Shown: piece after piece, positions 7,872-16,900 of the stretch | Layout of the letters: each line of letters opens with the position of its first letter | How positions within the stretch are numbered: the stretch's first letter is position 1 | NCBI RefSeq assembly: GCF_900101095.1 | Contig: NZ_FNFM01000005.1 | Coordinates: 358,532-422,531, forward strand | Length of the DNA: 64,000 nucleotides | Reading direction: 5' to 3' | Source of the DNA: Actinopolyspora mzabensis | GTDB lineage: Bacteria; Actinomycetota; Actinomycetes; Mycobacteriales; Pseudonocardiaceae | Notes under the pieces: model-generated | The model's database searches: none | The model's input: only the letters and a program-made list of their open reading frames with translations | Told to the model about the DNA's origin: nothing | Position numbers and translations under genes: made by a program

Positions 7872-10697
7872 TCAGGCGGGCATGAGTCGGCCCTCCAGCC
7901 GTGCGGTGGCCAACTCCACGCGGGAACGGCAGCCGGTTCGGGTGAACAGTTTGGTCAGGTGGCTCTCCACCGTCTTCTCGCTGGCCTGTACCGCCACCGC
8001 GATCTGGCGGTTGGTGTAGCCGTCGCTGACCAGTTCGATGATCCGGTTCTCGGTGTTCGACAGCGGTTCCCGCGGGCCGCGCGAGCGCGTCAACGCGATA
8101 CCGCGGCTGCGCATCAGTTCGCTGAAGACCCCGCGTCCGTACGAGGAGCCGAACTGTTTGACCAGGTCGTAGCCTTCGTGCAACCACGACCGCGGCTCGT
8201 CGAGCAGCCTGCCCATCGCGGCGCAGCCACGGGCGACCCGATGGTTGTCCCCGCGCCGCTTGGCCGACTCGATTCCCTCGCGCAGTGGAGCAGGGTCCGC
8301 CTCCACCATCCCCCGCGCGAGCAGCGCGGCCTCCCTGGCCGAGGCGGTGCGGGCACGGGTCTCGAAGGCTTCCAGCTGTTCGAGCAACCGCTCGGCGCCC
8401 TCCTGGTCACCGAGCCGCACGCTGTAGTCGATCAACCGTTCCAGCAGCCGTTCCAGACCCGCCGTGCTGCCCCGGTCGCGGTGGTGCAGGTACTCCCGCC
8501 ACCCTTCCGCGACCGCCTCGGCGGTGTGACCTCGGCGGTGTCGCAGACCACAGTGCACCCAGGCGAGGAGGTGGCCGCAGGCGAACCGGCGCGGTACCCG
8601 GGCCAACCAGTTCTCCGCTCGCCGGAAGTGGCCGCGGGCCGCACAGATCTCCGCCGCCATCACCCGCGTCAGGTGCAACGCCAGGGATCCTCGGGGGTGC
8701 GACCGGTCGGCCTCCAGCGAACGGGCCACCGACAGCGCCTCGTCCCACTCGCCGGCGTGGTAGGCGCGCAGCACCCGCTGGTAGGCGTGGGCGGAGCCGC
8801 GGCGGCCACCGCCGTTGCGGTGCCCGAGAATCAGTTCCAGCGCCGTGGCGTGGTCGAGCATGCTTCCCGCGTCGCGCAGCCGCTCGATGTCGGGGGCCTC
8901 TCGCCCCGATGGGTGACGCCGTTGCCACCGCCAGAGAGCCCGCAGAAACTGCTCGTGCTCGCCCTCCAGCGCTTGGAGCAGCAGCACTACTTCCTCGAAA
9001 GCGATCACCGGCCGTGCCGTTTCCCGCTCAGCGGGGAAGGTCTCGACCAGAGTGTCGAGTGTGCTCACCGCCTCGCGCACTCGCCCGCGGAACAGCGCGG
9101 AGAAGAGCCCGCGCATCTGTTCGCTGCTGCCGTCCCGCGTGCTCACCAGGTCGAACAACCGTGTCGAGTCGTGGATCCCGACCGTGTGGCCCTCGTGCAG
9201 CTGCACCAGGAACCAGCAGACCGCGAGCTCGGTCAACAACAGCTCGTCGTCGTGCCCGTACGGGCCGGTTTTCGTCGAGTCGCCCTCGTGGTGCAGTGCT
9301 TCCAGCAGCGCGGGCAGCACGGTACCGAGATCGTCGGCCAGCTCCCTGAAATGCCCTCGGGACAGCTGCAGCCGTGTCATCGCTTCCAGCGATCCCGGCA
9401 ACCGCGAGTCCGAGGCACGCATCCGGTGCACCGCCGCGCGGTAGCGCTCGGCGGCCCCCTCCGGATCGGTTTCCACGGTGCTGTTCGCCTCGTGGAGCAG
9501 AATCTCCAGAGCGTGTTCACCGCCGAAATCCGGACCCGCCTCGACGAGGTGGTGTGCCAGCGCCGAGTGGTCCACCACGCCCCCGCGTTCGCGGCGGTCG
9601 AGCATGTGCCGGACCAGCGCACCGTGCACGGCCCGCCAAGACCGCGTCCCCTCGCGGCCCAGCGCCGTTCCCAGCGCTGGTACCTGCAGTCGCAGTCGAC
9701 CGTGGTCCTCGTGCAGCACCTCGTCGCGCACCAGCCGGTCCAGCAATCGACCGCAGGCGTGCAGCTCGACGTCGGCTACTTCGGCGAGCATCGGCAGGTC
9801 GTTCACATCCAGCTCACCGAGCACCGCGACGCTCCACGCGATCCGACCGCCCTCGGGGCCGCACTCGTGCACCAGGCGCAGCAGCTCGTGGTCCTCGGGA
9901 AGGGCGATCGGTTCCCGGGGCGAGCGCAGGCACAGGTGTTCGTCGATCACCGTGAGACGGTCCTCGCGGCGGAGTGCTCGCACGACCGAGCGCATCGTCG
10001 CCGGATTGCCGAACAGCGGTCCCAGCGTGGTACGCAACGCCTCGATCGTGCTCGGGTCGACGGCCGCCTGTCCACCGGTCCAGCGCGTCAGCAGCGCCGC
10101 GACGTCTTCGTCCGACAGGGGAGGGAGATCCAGCACGGCGTCGGCGAGGTCCACCAGTTGTTCGTGGGATCCCCGTGAGGAGCTGCGGAGCGTGGCCAGC
10201 ACCACTCCACCCGTGGCCCGGAATCCCTGGGCCAGCGCCGAGAGCGCGAAGGCCGACTCCCGGTCCCCGTGGTCGACGTCCTCGATCACCAACACGGTGC
10301 GTTTCCCGCGGGTCAGTCGCGTCAACGCGCGGGTCAGCTCGTGGACCAGGGGAAGCGGGGTGAAGTCTCCGATGTCCGTCCTCGGCGGACGCAGCCGCGC
10401 CGCCGCCGCGACCGTCTCCAGAAGTTCGGGATCGTGGTGGTCGTCCACTCGGCCGCGCACGGTCTCCAGCAGCGCGTCGAACATTCGCGGTGCCGGAACG
10501 GCGGCCGAAACCGAGAGCACTCGCACGTCGTCTCGGATCCAGTTCCTCGCGGCGACATCGAGCAGTGCGCTCTTTCCCGAGCCGTTAGGTCCACGTACGA
10601 CGAGCAACGCACCGGCCCCGTCGGAGGCGTGCACGGTGCTGTTGAGTCGGGCCCACTGCTCGTCTCGGCCGAGGAAGGGTGTGCGCTCGCGAACCAT
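7872..10697 (-). CDS. large ATP-binding LuxR-family (LAL/STAND) transcriptional regulator
   Basis: 941 aa. N-terminal P-loop ATPase with Walker A GPNGSGKSALLDVA and Walker B-like TVLVIEDVDHGD, a long helical TPR-like middle, and a C-terminal LuxR helix-turn-helix (LSNTENRIIELVSDGYTN..., then IAVAVQASEKTVESHL). This is the large ATP-binding LuxR architecture used by pathway-specific activators. The ATG at 10697 is preceded by GGAAGAAAGG; an upstream in-frame start at 10757 lacks one. It is divergent from a regulator of the same architecture at 10920 and lies upstream of the beta-helix/AAA+ gene on the same strand. Which genes it controls is not shown by the sequence. Confidence 0.9.
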   Translation of the reverse strand: MVRERTPFLGRDEQWARLNSTVHASDGAGALLVVRGPNGSGKSALLDVAARNWIRDDVRVLSVSAAVPAPRMFDALLETVRGRVDDHHDPELLETVAAAARLRPPRTDIGDFTPLPLVHELTRALTRLTRGKRTVLVIEDVDHGDRESAFALSALAQGFRATGGVVLATLRSSSRGSHEQLVDLADAVLDLPPLSDEDVAALLTRWTGGQAAVDPSTIEALRTTLGPLFGNPATMRSVVRALRREDRLTVIDEHLCLRSPREPIALPEDHELLRLVHECGPEGGRIAWSVAVLGELDVNDLPMLAEVADVELHACGRLLDRLVRDEVLHEDHGRLRLQVPALGTALGREGTRSWRAVHGALVRHMLDRRERGGVVDHSALAHHLVEAGPDFGGEHALEILLHEANSTVETDPEGAAERYRAAVHRMRASDSRLPGSLEAMTRLQLSRGHFRELADDLGTVLPALLEALHHEGDSTKTGPYGHDDELLLTELAVCWFLVQLHEGHTVGIHDSTRLFDLVSTRDGSSEQMRGLFSALFRGRVREAVSTLDTLVETFPAERETARPVIAFEEVVLLLQALEGEHEQFLRALWRWQRRHPSGREAPDIERLRDAGSMLDHATALELILGHRNGGGRRGSAHAYQRVLRAYHAGEWDEALSVARSLEADRSHPRGSLALHLTRVMAAEICAARGHFRRAENWLARVPRRFACGHLLAWVHCGLRHRRGHTAEAVAEGWREYLHHRDRGSTAGLERLLERLIDYSVRLGDQEGAERLLEQLEAFETRARTASAREAALLARGMVEADPAPLREGIESAKRRGDNHRVARGCAAMGRLLDEPRSWLHEGYDLVKQFGSSYGRGVFSELMRSRGIALTRSRGPREPLSNTENRIIELVSDGYTNRQIAVAVQASEKTVESHLTKLFTRTGCRSRVELATARLEGRLMPA

Positions 10698-10776
10698 TCG
10701 CCTTTCTTCCTGGTGTTGGGGGTGTGCGGCCTCGGTTTTCGGAAGGGCCACGCCCACACCTCGTTGTTATCGAGGA

Positions 10777-10789
10777 TGTGAATGTCACA
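10777..10789. promoter_or_regulatory. TGTGA-ATG-TCACA palindrome between divergent regulators
   Basis: A perfect 13-base palindrome (arms TGTGA and TCACA, 3-base spacer) sits in the comparatively AT-rich gap between the two divergent LuxR genes. It is a good candidate operator, possibly autoregulatory or CRP/FNR-like. Protein binding is not shown. Confidence 0.4.
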
Positions 10790-10919
10790 CCAGCGTTGCT
10801 AATCATGTTGCCCTAGATGGAGGGAGATCCCTCGCGTGGCGCACAATGGATCCCCATGAGATCGAGGTACGTCCTCCTGTCCGAGGCTCCGCCCCACATC
10901 GCGCGAGCGAATTCGGAGG

Positions 10920-13802
10920 GTGGGAGCACCGAGAACCGTCCTCGTGCGGAAATCGGTGATCGACGTGGTTGACTCCTCGCGGTGGGAGCCGCGTCCGGCG
11001 CCCTCCCCGGAACAGGGCGATCGGTCGGTGACTTCGATGTTCGGCAGGCGAGCGCTGGTCGAACGGTTGTGCTCCGGCGCGCGGTCCGGTGTCCCGCCGC
11101 TGACACTGCTCACCGGTGAGGCGGGCAGCGGGCGTTCGGCGGTGCTGAACGCCGTGGCCGGTGAACTCGCCGCGGCCGGGGCACGGGTGGTGTCCATACG
11201 GGTCGGAGAGCACGAACGAGCCACCCGTTACGGTGTGCTCTACCGGCTGTTGACCGCCCTGGAGGAGATCGGAGGGCGAGAGCCGGCTCCCCGCCCCGCG
11301 CGAGACTCGGTGCTCGGGCTCGTCGCCCGACTCAGCGCCGACACCGGTCAAGGCCCCTCCGGGGAGGCTTCCGAGCGGCTCGCGAACACCGTGCTCGCCT
11401 CGGTGCGTGGATACGCGCCGTTGACCGTGCTGATCGACGACGCGCAGTGGGTGGATACCGCCACCGCTTCGCTGCTCGACCGGATCACGCGCCTGTTCGC
11501 CGGGCAGGAGTGTTCGATCGTGGCGACGTGGCGAATCGGGTACTCCAGCGGGCCGGCCGGGCAGCTGCGTGCCACCGAGCTGGATCGCCTGGTGACCGAG
11601 GGGTTCGCTCGGTTCGTCCCGCTGCGCCCGCTGAGCCGGGCGCAGAGCGCTGCCTTCCTCGCGGACTCGGTTCGGGCCGTGCCCGATGCCGAACTCGTCG
11701 ACCGACTGCACACCGCGAGCCGGGGCAACCCCGCGGCGTTGCGTTCGATGATCGAGGTGCACCGGCAGGCCGGGGTGCTGCGGGTCGTGGACCAGCACGC
11801 CTACACGCGGCCCGCGGTGGAGTGGCCGTCGCTGTCCGAACGACACCCCTTGCTCGCCCCGATCCACGAGACCGGCTCGGTGTACTGGTCGGTGGCTCGT
11901 GCGATGGCGGTGCTGGCCCCGCTGGACGAGAACGCGGTCGCACTGGCCGCCGAGGCACTCGACCTCGATCCGGACACCGTGCGTGTCACGTTGGACTCGC
12001 TCGTGGCCGACCGGGTGCTGGTCGGATTTCGCGGAGCGCGGCAGCGGTGGCGGTTCCGGATCCCGGCGGTGCGGGACGCGCTGGAGTCCTCGTTGGGGCC
12101 CTACGAGCGTCGCAGGCTCTGCGCGCTGGCAGCGACCGCCGTCCGGGACGGCATCGCCGAACCGGCCGACGTGAACTACCTGCCGGACCGGCTGGCCGAC
12201 GCGGGCAAGCTGGTCGACCCGCGGCGTTCCACCGAGCTGTTGCTGGCGCGCAGCGTGGAGGTGATGTTCACCGACGGGCTGCACGCCGTCCGCTGGTTGC
12301 GTGCGGTGCTCGACCGGGCGAGCGATCCGGAGCAGCGCGCCGTGGCGGTGCTGACCTACAGCGCCGCCTGCGCCATTCACGGCCGGATGGCCGAGGCCGT
12401 CGACGGTGCTCGGGCCACGCTGCTCGAGCACGCCGACCGGTTGTCGGTCGAGATGCTGCAGGAGGTCGCGATCGTGTACGTGACCGGTCTCGCCGCCTGC
12501 GAGCGCTGGTCGGAGCTGCACCGGCTGGGAGAGGGCGAGCCGCCACCGGTGCCCGGCGGCCCGGCCAACGAACTGGTCACCCGCGCCTTCGCGCTGATCG
12601 TGCAGGGGCGCTGGGCCGAGGGTGACCGGTTGCTGGCCGAGAACCAGCAACTGTGGTCGACGGCGAATCCGATCACCGCCGACTTCGGACACATGTTCCG
12701 GGGTGGCTCCGGAGTGCTGCTGGGCGATCCGAGCACACTGCGCCGAACCCTGGCGGATCCGGATCTCTGGTCCGCTTCGGAGTACCCGCAGCACCGTTTC
12801 GAGCAGGCGCGCTACGAGGTCGACATGCTGCTCCAGCTCGGTGAGTTGGGCGAGGCGATGCGGGTGCTCGACGAGCGGGAGCTCGCCTTCGAACAGCTGC
12901 AGGCTCCGGACCAGTCGCTGGTCCTGCTGCTGCGGGGTGAGCACTCGAAGGGATTGGACGTCGCGCGTCGCAGTATCGCCGACGGTGTGCACTCGGCACG
13001 CCCGCTGGCTCCGGTGCGAATGGCCCACGGTGCGGCCGGTGCGCTTACCGGGCGTGGCTGGTTGAGCCGGGCCCGGCAGCTGATCGGTATGGTTCGTGGC
13101 AGGCACATCGGCCATGTGCTCGATCACGCCGAGTCGTGGGTGCTGTACGCGCTCGGGGCGGAGTCCGAGGCCGACGAGCTGCTGCGTTCCGGCCTGCGCT
13201 CCGCCGACGAGCACGGCTTCGTGCTGGGGACCGACTGGATGTGGGCCGATCTCGCCGTCCGCGAGCACCGGCGTGGTGCGACCGCTGGTGCCGAGGAGTG
13301 CGTGCGCCGGAGCGGTCTGGTGGTCGAGGCGCTGGGCACCGGGCGATCCGAGATCGCCTGGTTGCTCTCCCGCGCCCTGGTGCACGGCGATCGGGACTCG
13401 GGGCGGGCCGCGGTACGGCTGGCCCGCGAGCGCGCGATGCCGGACGAGATGGCCTGGACCTTCCTCCGGGCCGCTCGGTCGGGTGTGGACCCGGCACGGC
13501 TGCTCTCGGAGGCCTACGAGCTCTTCGGTGCGCTCGACGCGCTGCTGTGGCGCGCCAGGACGCGCGGGATCATGCGGAAGCACGACGTCTCGGTGCCGGG
13601 GCGTGGTGTGGCCACGGCGGAGAACGAGCGACTGCTCGCGGTGCTGGTCACCGAGGGGTTGGGAAACCGACAACTGGCGACGGTGCTCGGCACCAGCGAG
13701 AAGAGCGTGGAGGGCAGGCTGACTCGGATGTTCGCCCGGACCGGCTACCGCTCGCGGGTGGAGCTGGCCGCGGCCATGCTGACCGGTGAGTACACGCCCT
13801 GA
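10920..13802 (+). CDS. large ATP-binding LuxR-family regulator, paralogue of the divergent gene
   Basis: Up to 960 aa. Walker A GEAGSGRSAVLNAVAGEL and Walker B-like LTVLIDDAQWVD mark the N-terminal ATPase; a helical middle follows, and the C-terminus has a LuxR helix-turn-helix (NRQLATVLGTSEKSVEGRL, then MFARTGYRSRVELAAAML). The C-terminal layout matches the divergent gene closely (RTGCRSRVELATARL there), so the two are probably old duplicates. The start is uncertain: GTG 10920, GTG 10944, GTG 11028 and ATG 11037 are all in frame and none has a good binding site. It converges on the giant T7SS-linked gene. Confidence 0.88.
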   Translation: MGAPRTVLVRKSVIDVVDSSRWEPRPAPSPEQGDRSVTSMFGRRALVERLCSGARSGVPPLTLLTGEAGSGRSAVLNAVAGELAAAGARVVSIRVGEHERATRYGVLYRLLTALEEIGGREPAPRPARDSVLGLVARLSADTGQGPSGEASERLANTVLASVRGYAPLTVLIDDAQWVDTATASLLDRITRLFAGQECSIVATWRIGYSSGPAGQLRATELDRLVTEGFARFVPLRPLSRAQSAAFLADSVRAVPDAELVDRLHTASRGNPAALRSMIEVHRQAGVLRVVDQHAYTRPAVEWPSLSERHPLLAPIHETGSVYWSVARAMAVLAPLDENAVALAAEALDLDPDTVRVTLDSLVADRVLVGFRGARQRWRFRIPAVRDALESSLGPYERRRLCALAATAVRDGIAEPADVNYLPDRLADAGKLVDPRRSTELLLARSVEVMFTDGLHAVRWLRAVLDRASDPEQRAVAVLTYSAACAIHGRMAEAVDGARATLLEHADRLSVEMLQEVAIVYVTGLAACERWSELHRLGEGEPPPVPGGPANELVTRAFALIVQGRWAEGDRLLAENQQLWSTANPITADFGHMFRGGSGVLLGDPSTLRRTLADPDLWSASEYPQHRFEQARYEVDMLLQLGELGEAMRVLDERELAFEQLQAPDQSLVLLLRGEHSKGLDVARRSIADGVHSARPLAPVRMAHGAAGALTGRGWLSRARQLIGMVRGRHIGHVLDHAESWVLYALGAESEADELLRSGLRSADEHGFVLGTDWMWADLAVREHRRGATAGAEECVRRSGLVVEALGTGRSEIAWLLSRALVHGDRDSGRAAVRLARERAMPDEMAWTFLRAARSGVDPARLLSEAYELFGALDALLWRARTRGIMRKHDVSVPGRGVATAENERLLAVLVTEGLGNRQLATVLGTSEKSVEGRLTRMFARTGYRSRVELAAAMLTGEYTP

Positions 13803-13921
13803 GAAGCCGTGTGTTCGCCGGTCGCGTCCCCGATGTCGAACCGCCGATGGGTGGACGGGGGCGGGCGGAGGCGGAAACGCGGCCCGCTACCCCGGCGGCG
13901 GATCAGCGTGGTTCCCGGGGA

Positions 13922-16900
13922 TCAACCGCCACCCGGCCGGCCGCTCCCGGGCGCCGGGGCGAGGAAGCTCGCCAACGCGCTTCGCGGCGGGGCCGCCCCC
14001 GGGTTGTCCTCCCGCAGCGGTCGGACCTCACCGGAGGGGGCGTCCTCGAACACGTCGCGATAGCCCACCACGTGCTCGGCGCTTACCCCGCCGGGAAAGA
14101 CGATCTCCTGCTGGTCCGGAAAGGGAGAGGCTACGTCCAGTGTGGCGTTGACGTCGATGCCTCCCGGAGCGCGGAAGGTGTAGAGGTATCGGTAGGTCGA
14201 GCCGAACACGCGGTCCGGGTTCTTCCAGCGAAGTCGGGACATCATGTCCGGGTCCCTGGTGGCGCTCATGAAGTTGGTGTCCCGGTGGCCGTTGACGACG
14301 TAGTCCAGCAGGTGCCGTCCGGTGCCGTTGCCCTTCGGCAGCAGCCCGCCCTCGGCGAGGATCTGTTCGGGCGGCTTGTTGCTGAAGTGGTACAGCTCAC
14401 CGTCGTCCTGGCGCCACAGCGCGTTGGGCAGCGTGAACCCGGTGTCGGCACCGTCCGGGGCGACCGAGTCCGCACCCCGTGGTGGCACCGGGGAGGCCGA
14501 GGCCACTTCGGGCAGGCTCTCGGTCCGGAACTGGCTGTGGCCGATCGGCTCGTCCGTCAGCTCCCCCAGGTACCACTCGAACACCGGTATGTCACGCAGC
14601 AGCCTGCCACCGGTGCTGCTGACGAAGCTCCCGTCCGAAGGACCCGCCTCCTCGTAGAAGGCCATCAGCCCCGTTCCGCCGTGCCAGGCCAGGAAACCGG
14701 TCTCGGAGTCACCGCGCACCTCCCAGGAACCGTCGTGGCTCCGGGAGACGGGCGCGAAGCCGTCCCGCACCTCGGTGTACTGCTGCGGGGGTGCGGCGTA
14801 CGGGTAGTCCGGTTCGTCGGGGGTAAGCGGGGCCGGTCGGGGCGGTACCGACCCCGCGGAGTCGCTACCCGTCGGGAGCGGGATCGATGTCTGCCCGCCG
14901 TGGAGTTCCGATCGCACCTCCTCGGTGGTGTCTTGCTGGGTTTCGGAGGTGTGGGGCTCCTCCGAGTCGACAGGTCGGTGCTCGGAGTCGGTCCGTTCGT
15001 CGTGGTTCTCGCTTCCGGAACCCGGCTGCTCGGTCCGATCCGAAGTCGACTCCGGCGCCTGCTCCCCGGGCGATTCCCGAGCCCGCTCCCCGGTCGTTTC
15101 GGAGGGCGGTTCCGTTTCGTGCAGTCCCAACCGGAGCAGTCCGTCCCGGTCCACTTCCAGCAGTATCGGCTCGTCCTGCCCGGTGCGCAGCGGCTTTTCC
15201 CACTCCGCCGGATTCTCGCCACGGTAGGACGGAGTCAGCTCCCACTCCGGTGTCACCCGCACCAGGTAGCGGGTCTCCTCGCGCCTGTCCGTGGCTTCCT
15301 CGCTGGTGGAGTTCTCCACCGACTCATCGGTGGTCCAGTCCCCCAGGGTCCGGTTGACGCTGACCAGGCCCTGGTGTGGTCGCAGTGGTGCTCCCTCCAG
15401 CCCCGGTTGTCGGAAGTCCATCGAGCTCATCGAACCCGCCTGGCCGCCGCGTTGCGAGGTCGACCTCATCTCCCGTTGCTCGGTGTCGGTGTGGGTCAGC
15501 GAGCCCTGCTCGATCTCGCCGAGCAGTTCGCGACGGCTCAGATCGGCGTTGATCCGCACCGACTCCAGACGTCCCCCCGCGAGATCGACGGTGTGGCCAC
15601 CGTCGGAGAGCGCGTTGCGCAGGTTCGAGCGCAGGTGGCCGACATCGGTGGCGGTGTGCAGTCGGGAGGCGTTGCCCGGACGCAGACCCGGCCTGGGCGG
15701 TTCCAGTTCGGGGTCACCGTGCGCGAGCTTGCCGAGCTCCTCGTGCAACGCCGGGGCGGCGAACGGCCGCACCCGCACCTTCGCCTCCGCCGACCAGGCG
15801 GGCTGATCCGCCCGGTTTTCCCCGCTCTGCCGGAACGAACCGTCCACCCGGGTCATGGGCTCCGGGGTCGGCCCGTCGACGGGCAGCACCTCGGAGCGGG
15901 GGACGGTGGAACGCATCGCTCCGCGCAGTTCGAAGCTGCTGCGCCACGGCTCCCCGAAGCGGCGCGGGGCGAGCCGGTCGAACCACTCGCCCAACCGGTT
16001 GCTGTAGGTGCCCGGCCGGGCGTAGGGGTAGACCTCCATGTCGATGGTCAGGTCGTGCAGGAACCGCACCCCGTCCTCCTTGCCGGTGGCGGTGGCGGAG
16101 TGCTCGGTGCTCGCGGTGTTCTCGAAGCCGCGTTTGTTGCCGTAGGCGCCGGTGAAGCCGTGCATGTGCACGCTGCCGGGGTTTCCGCTGGTCCCGTAGA
16201 AGGGCGACACCCCGAGCATGGTGTTGAAGTCCCACCCTCGCTGGTCACCTCGTCCCGTGGCGCCGCTGTTGCCGTGCGAGTCCGTCGTGGTGTGTTCGGA
16301 CAGCGTCCCCTGATAACGCCCCGCACCGGGCCGTGCGTGCAGCACCACCAGCTGCTCGACCTTGCCGAAGGGGGTGTCCCCGGTGAGGTGCACATGCCGC
16401 CCCCCGTTGAGCATCTCCTCCACGGCGTTGTTGAAGCCGTGCCTGCTGCCCAGCTGACTCAGCACGTCGTCGACGAGTCGTTCGTTGATCGCGTCGAACT
16501 TCGCCACGCTCGGCTGTCGCTCCACCCGAGGTTTGCCCAGCGCCTCGTAGGCGAGGTCGAGCATCCGAGCGCGGGCACCGGGTCGCCCGTGTTCGCGGGA
16601 CCACCCGTCCAACCGCTGCCGCACCTGTTCCAACAGCTCCCGCGCGGCCCCCAGCCGGTAGAGCTCGACCCTGCCGCTGCCGCGCCCCACGTTCGCCGGG
16701 GGACGCACCGTGGAACGCTCCTCGTCGGTCGCCGTTCCGGAGTCACCGTTGCCCCGCGTCGCCTGTGGCGCGCCCTCGGAGGTGGTTCCCCGCTGGTGTC
16801 CCGTGTCCGTGTCCGGTCGCTCGGGGTCCGGTCGCTCGGTGCCCGAGTGCTCCGAGTTGCTCCGGTAGTGCTCGACGTCCTCATCGGACAGCCGTTCGAC

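Noticed and set aside
10803..13673. 956-codon minus-strand frame opposite the second LuxR regulator
   Set aside because: No domain signatures, low-complexity basic and His-rich product; the plus strand encodes a clear P-loop and LuxR protein.
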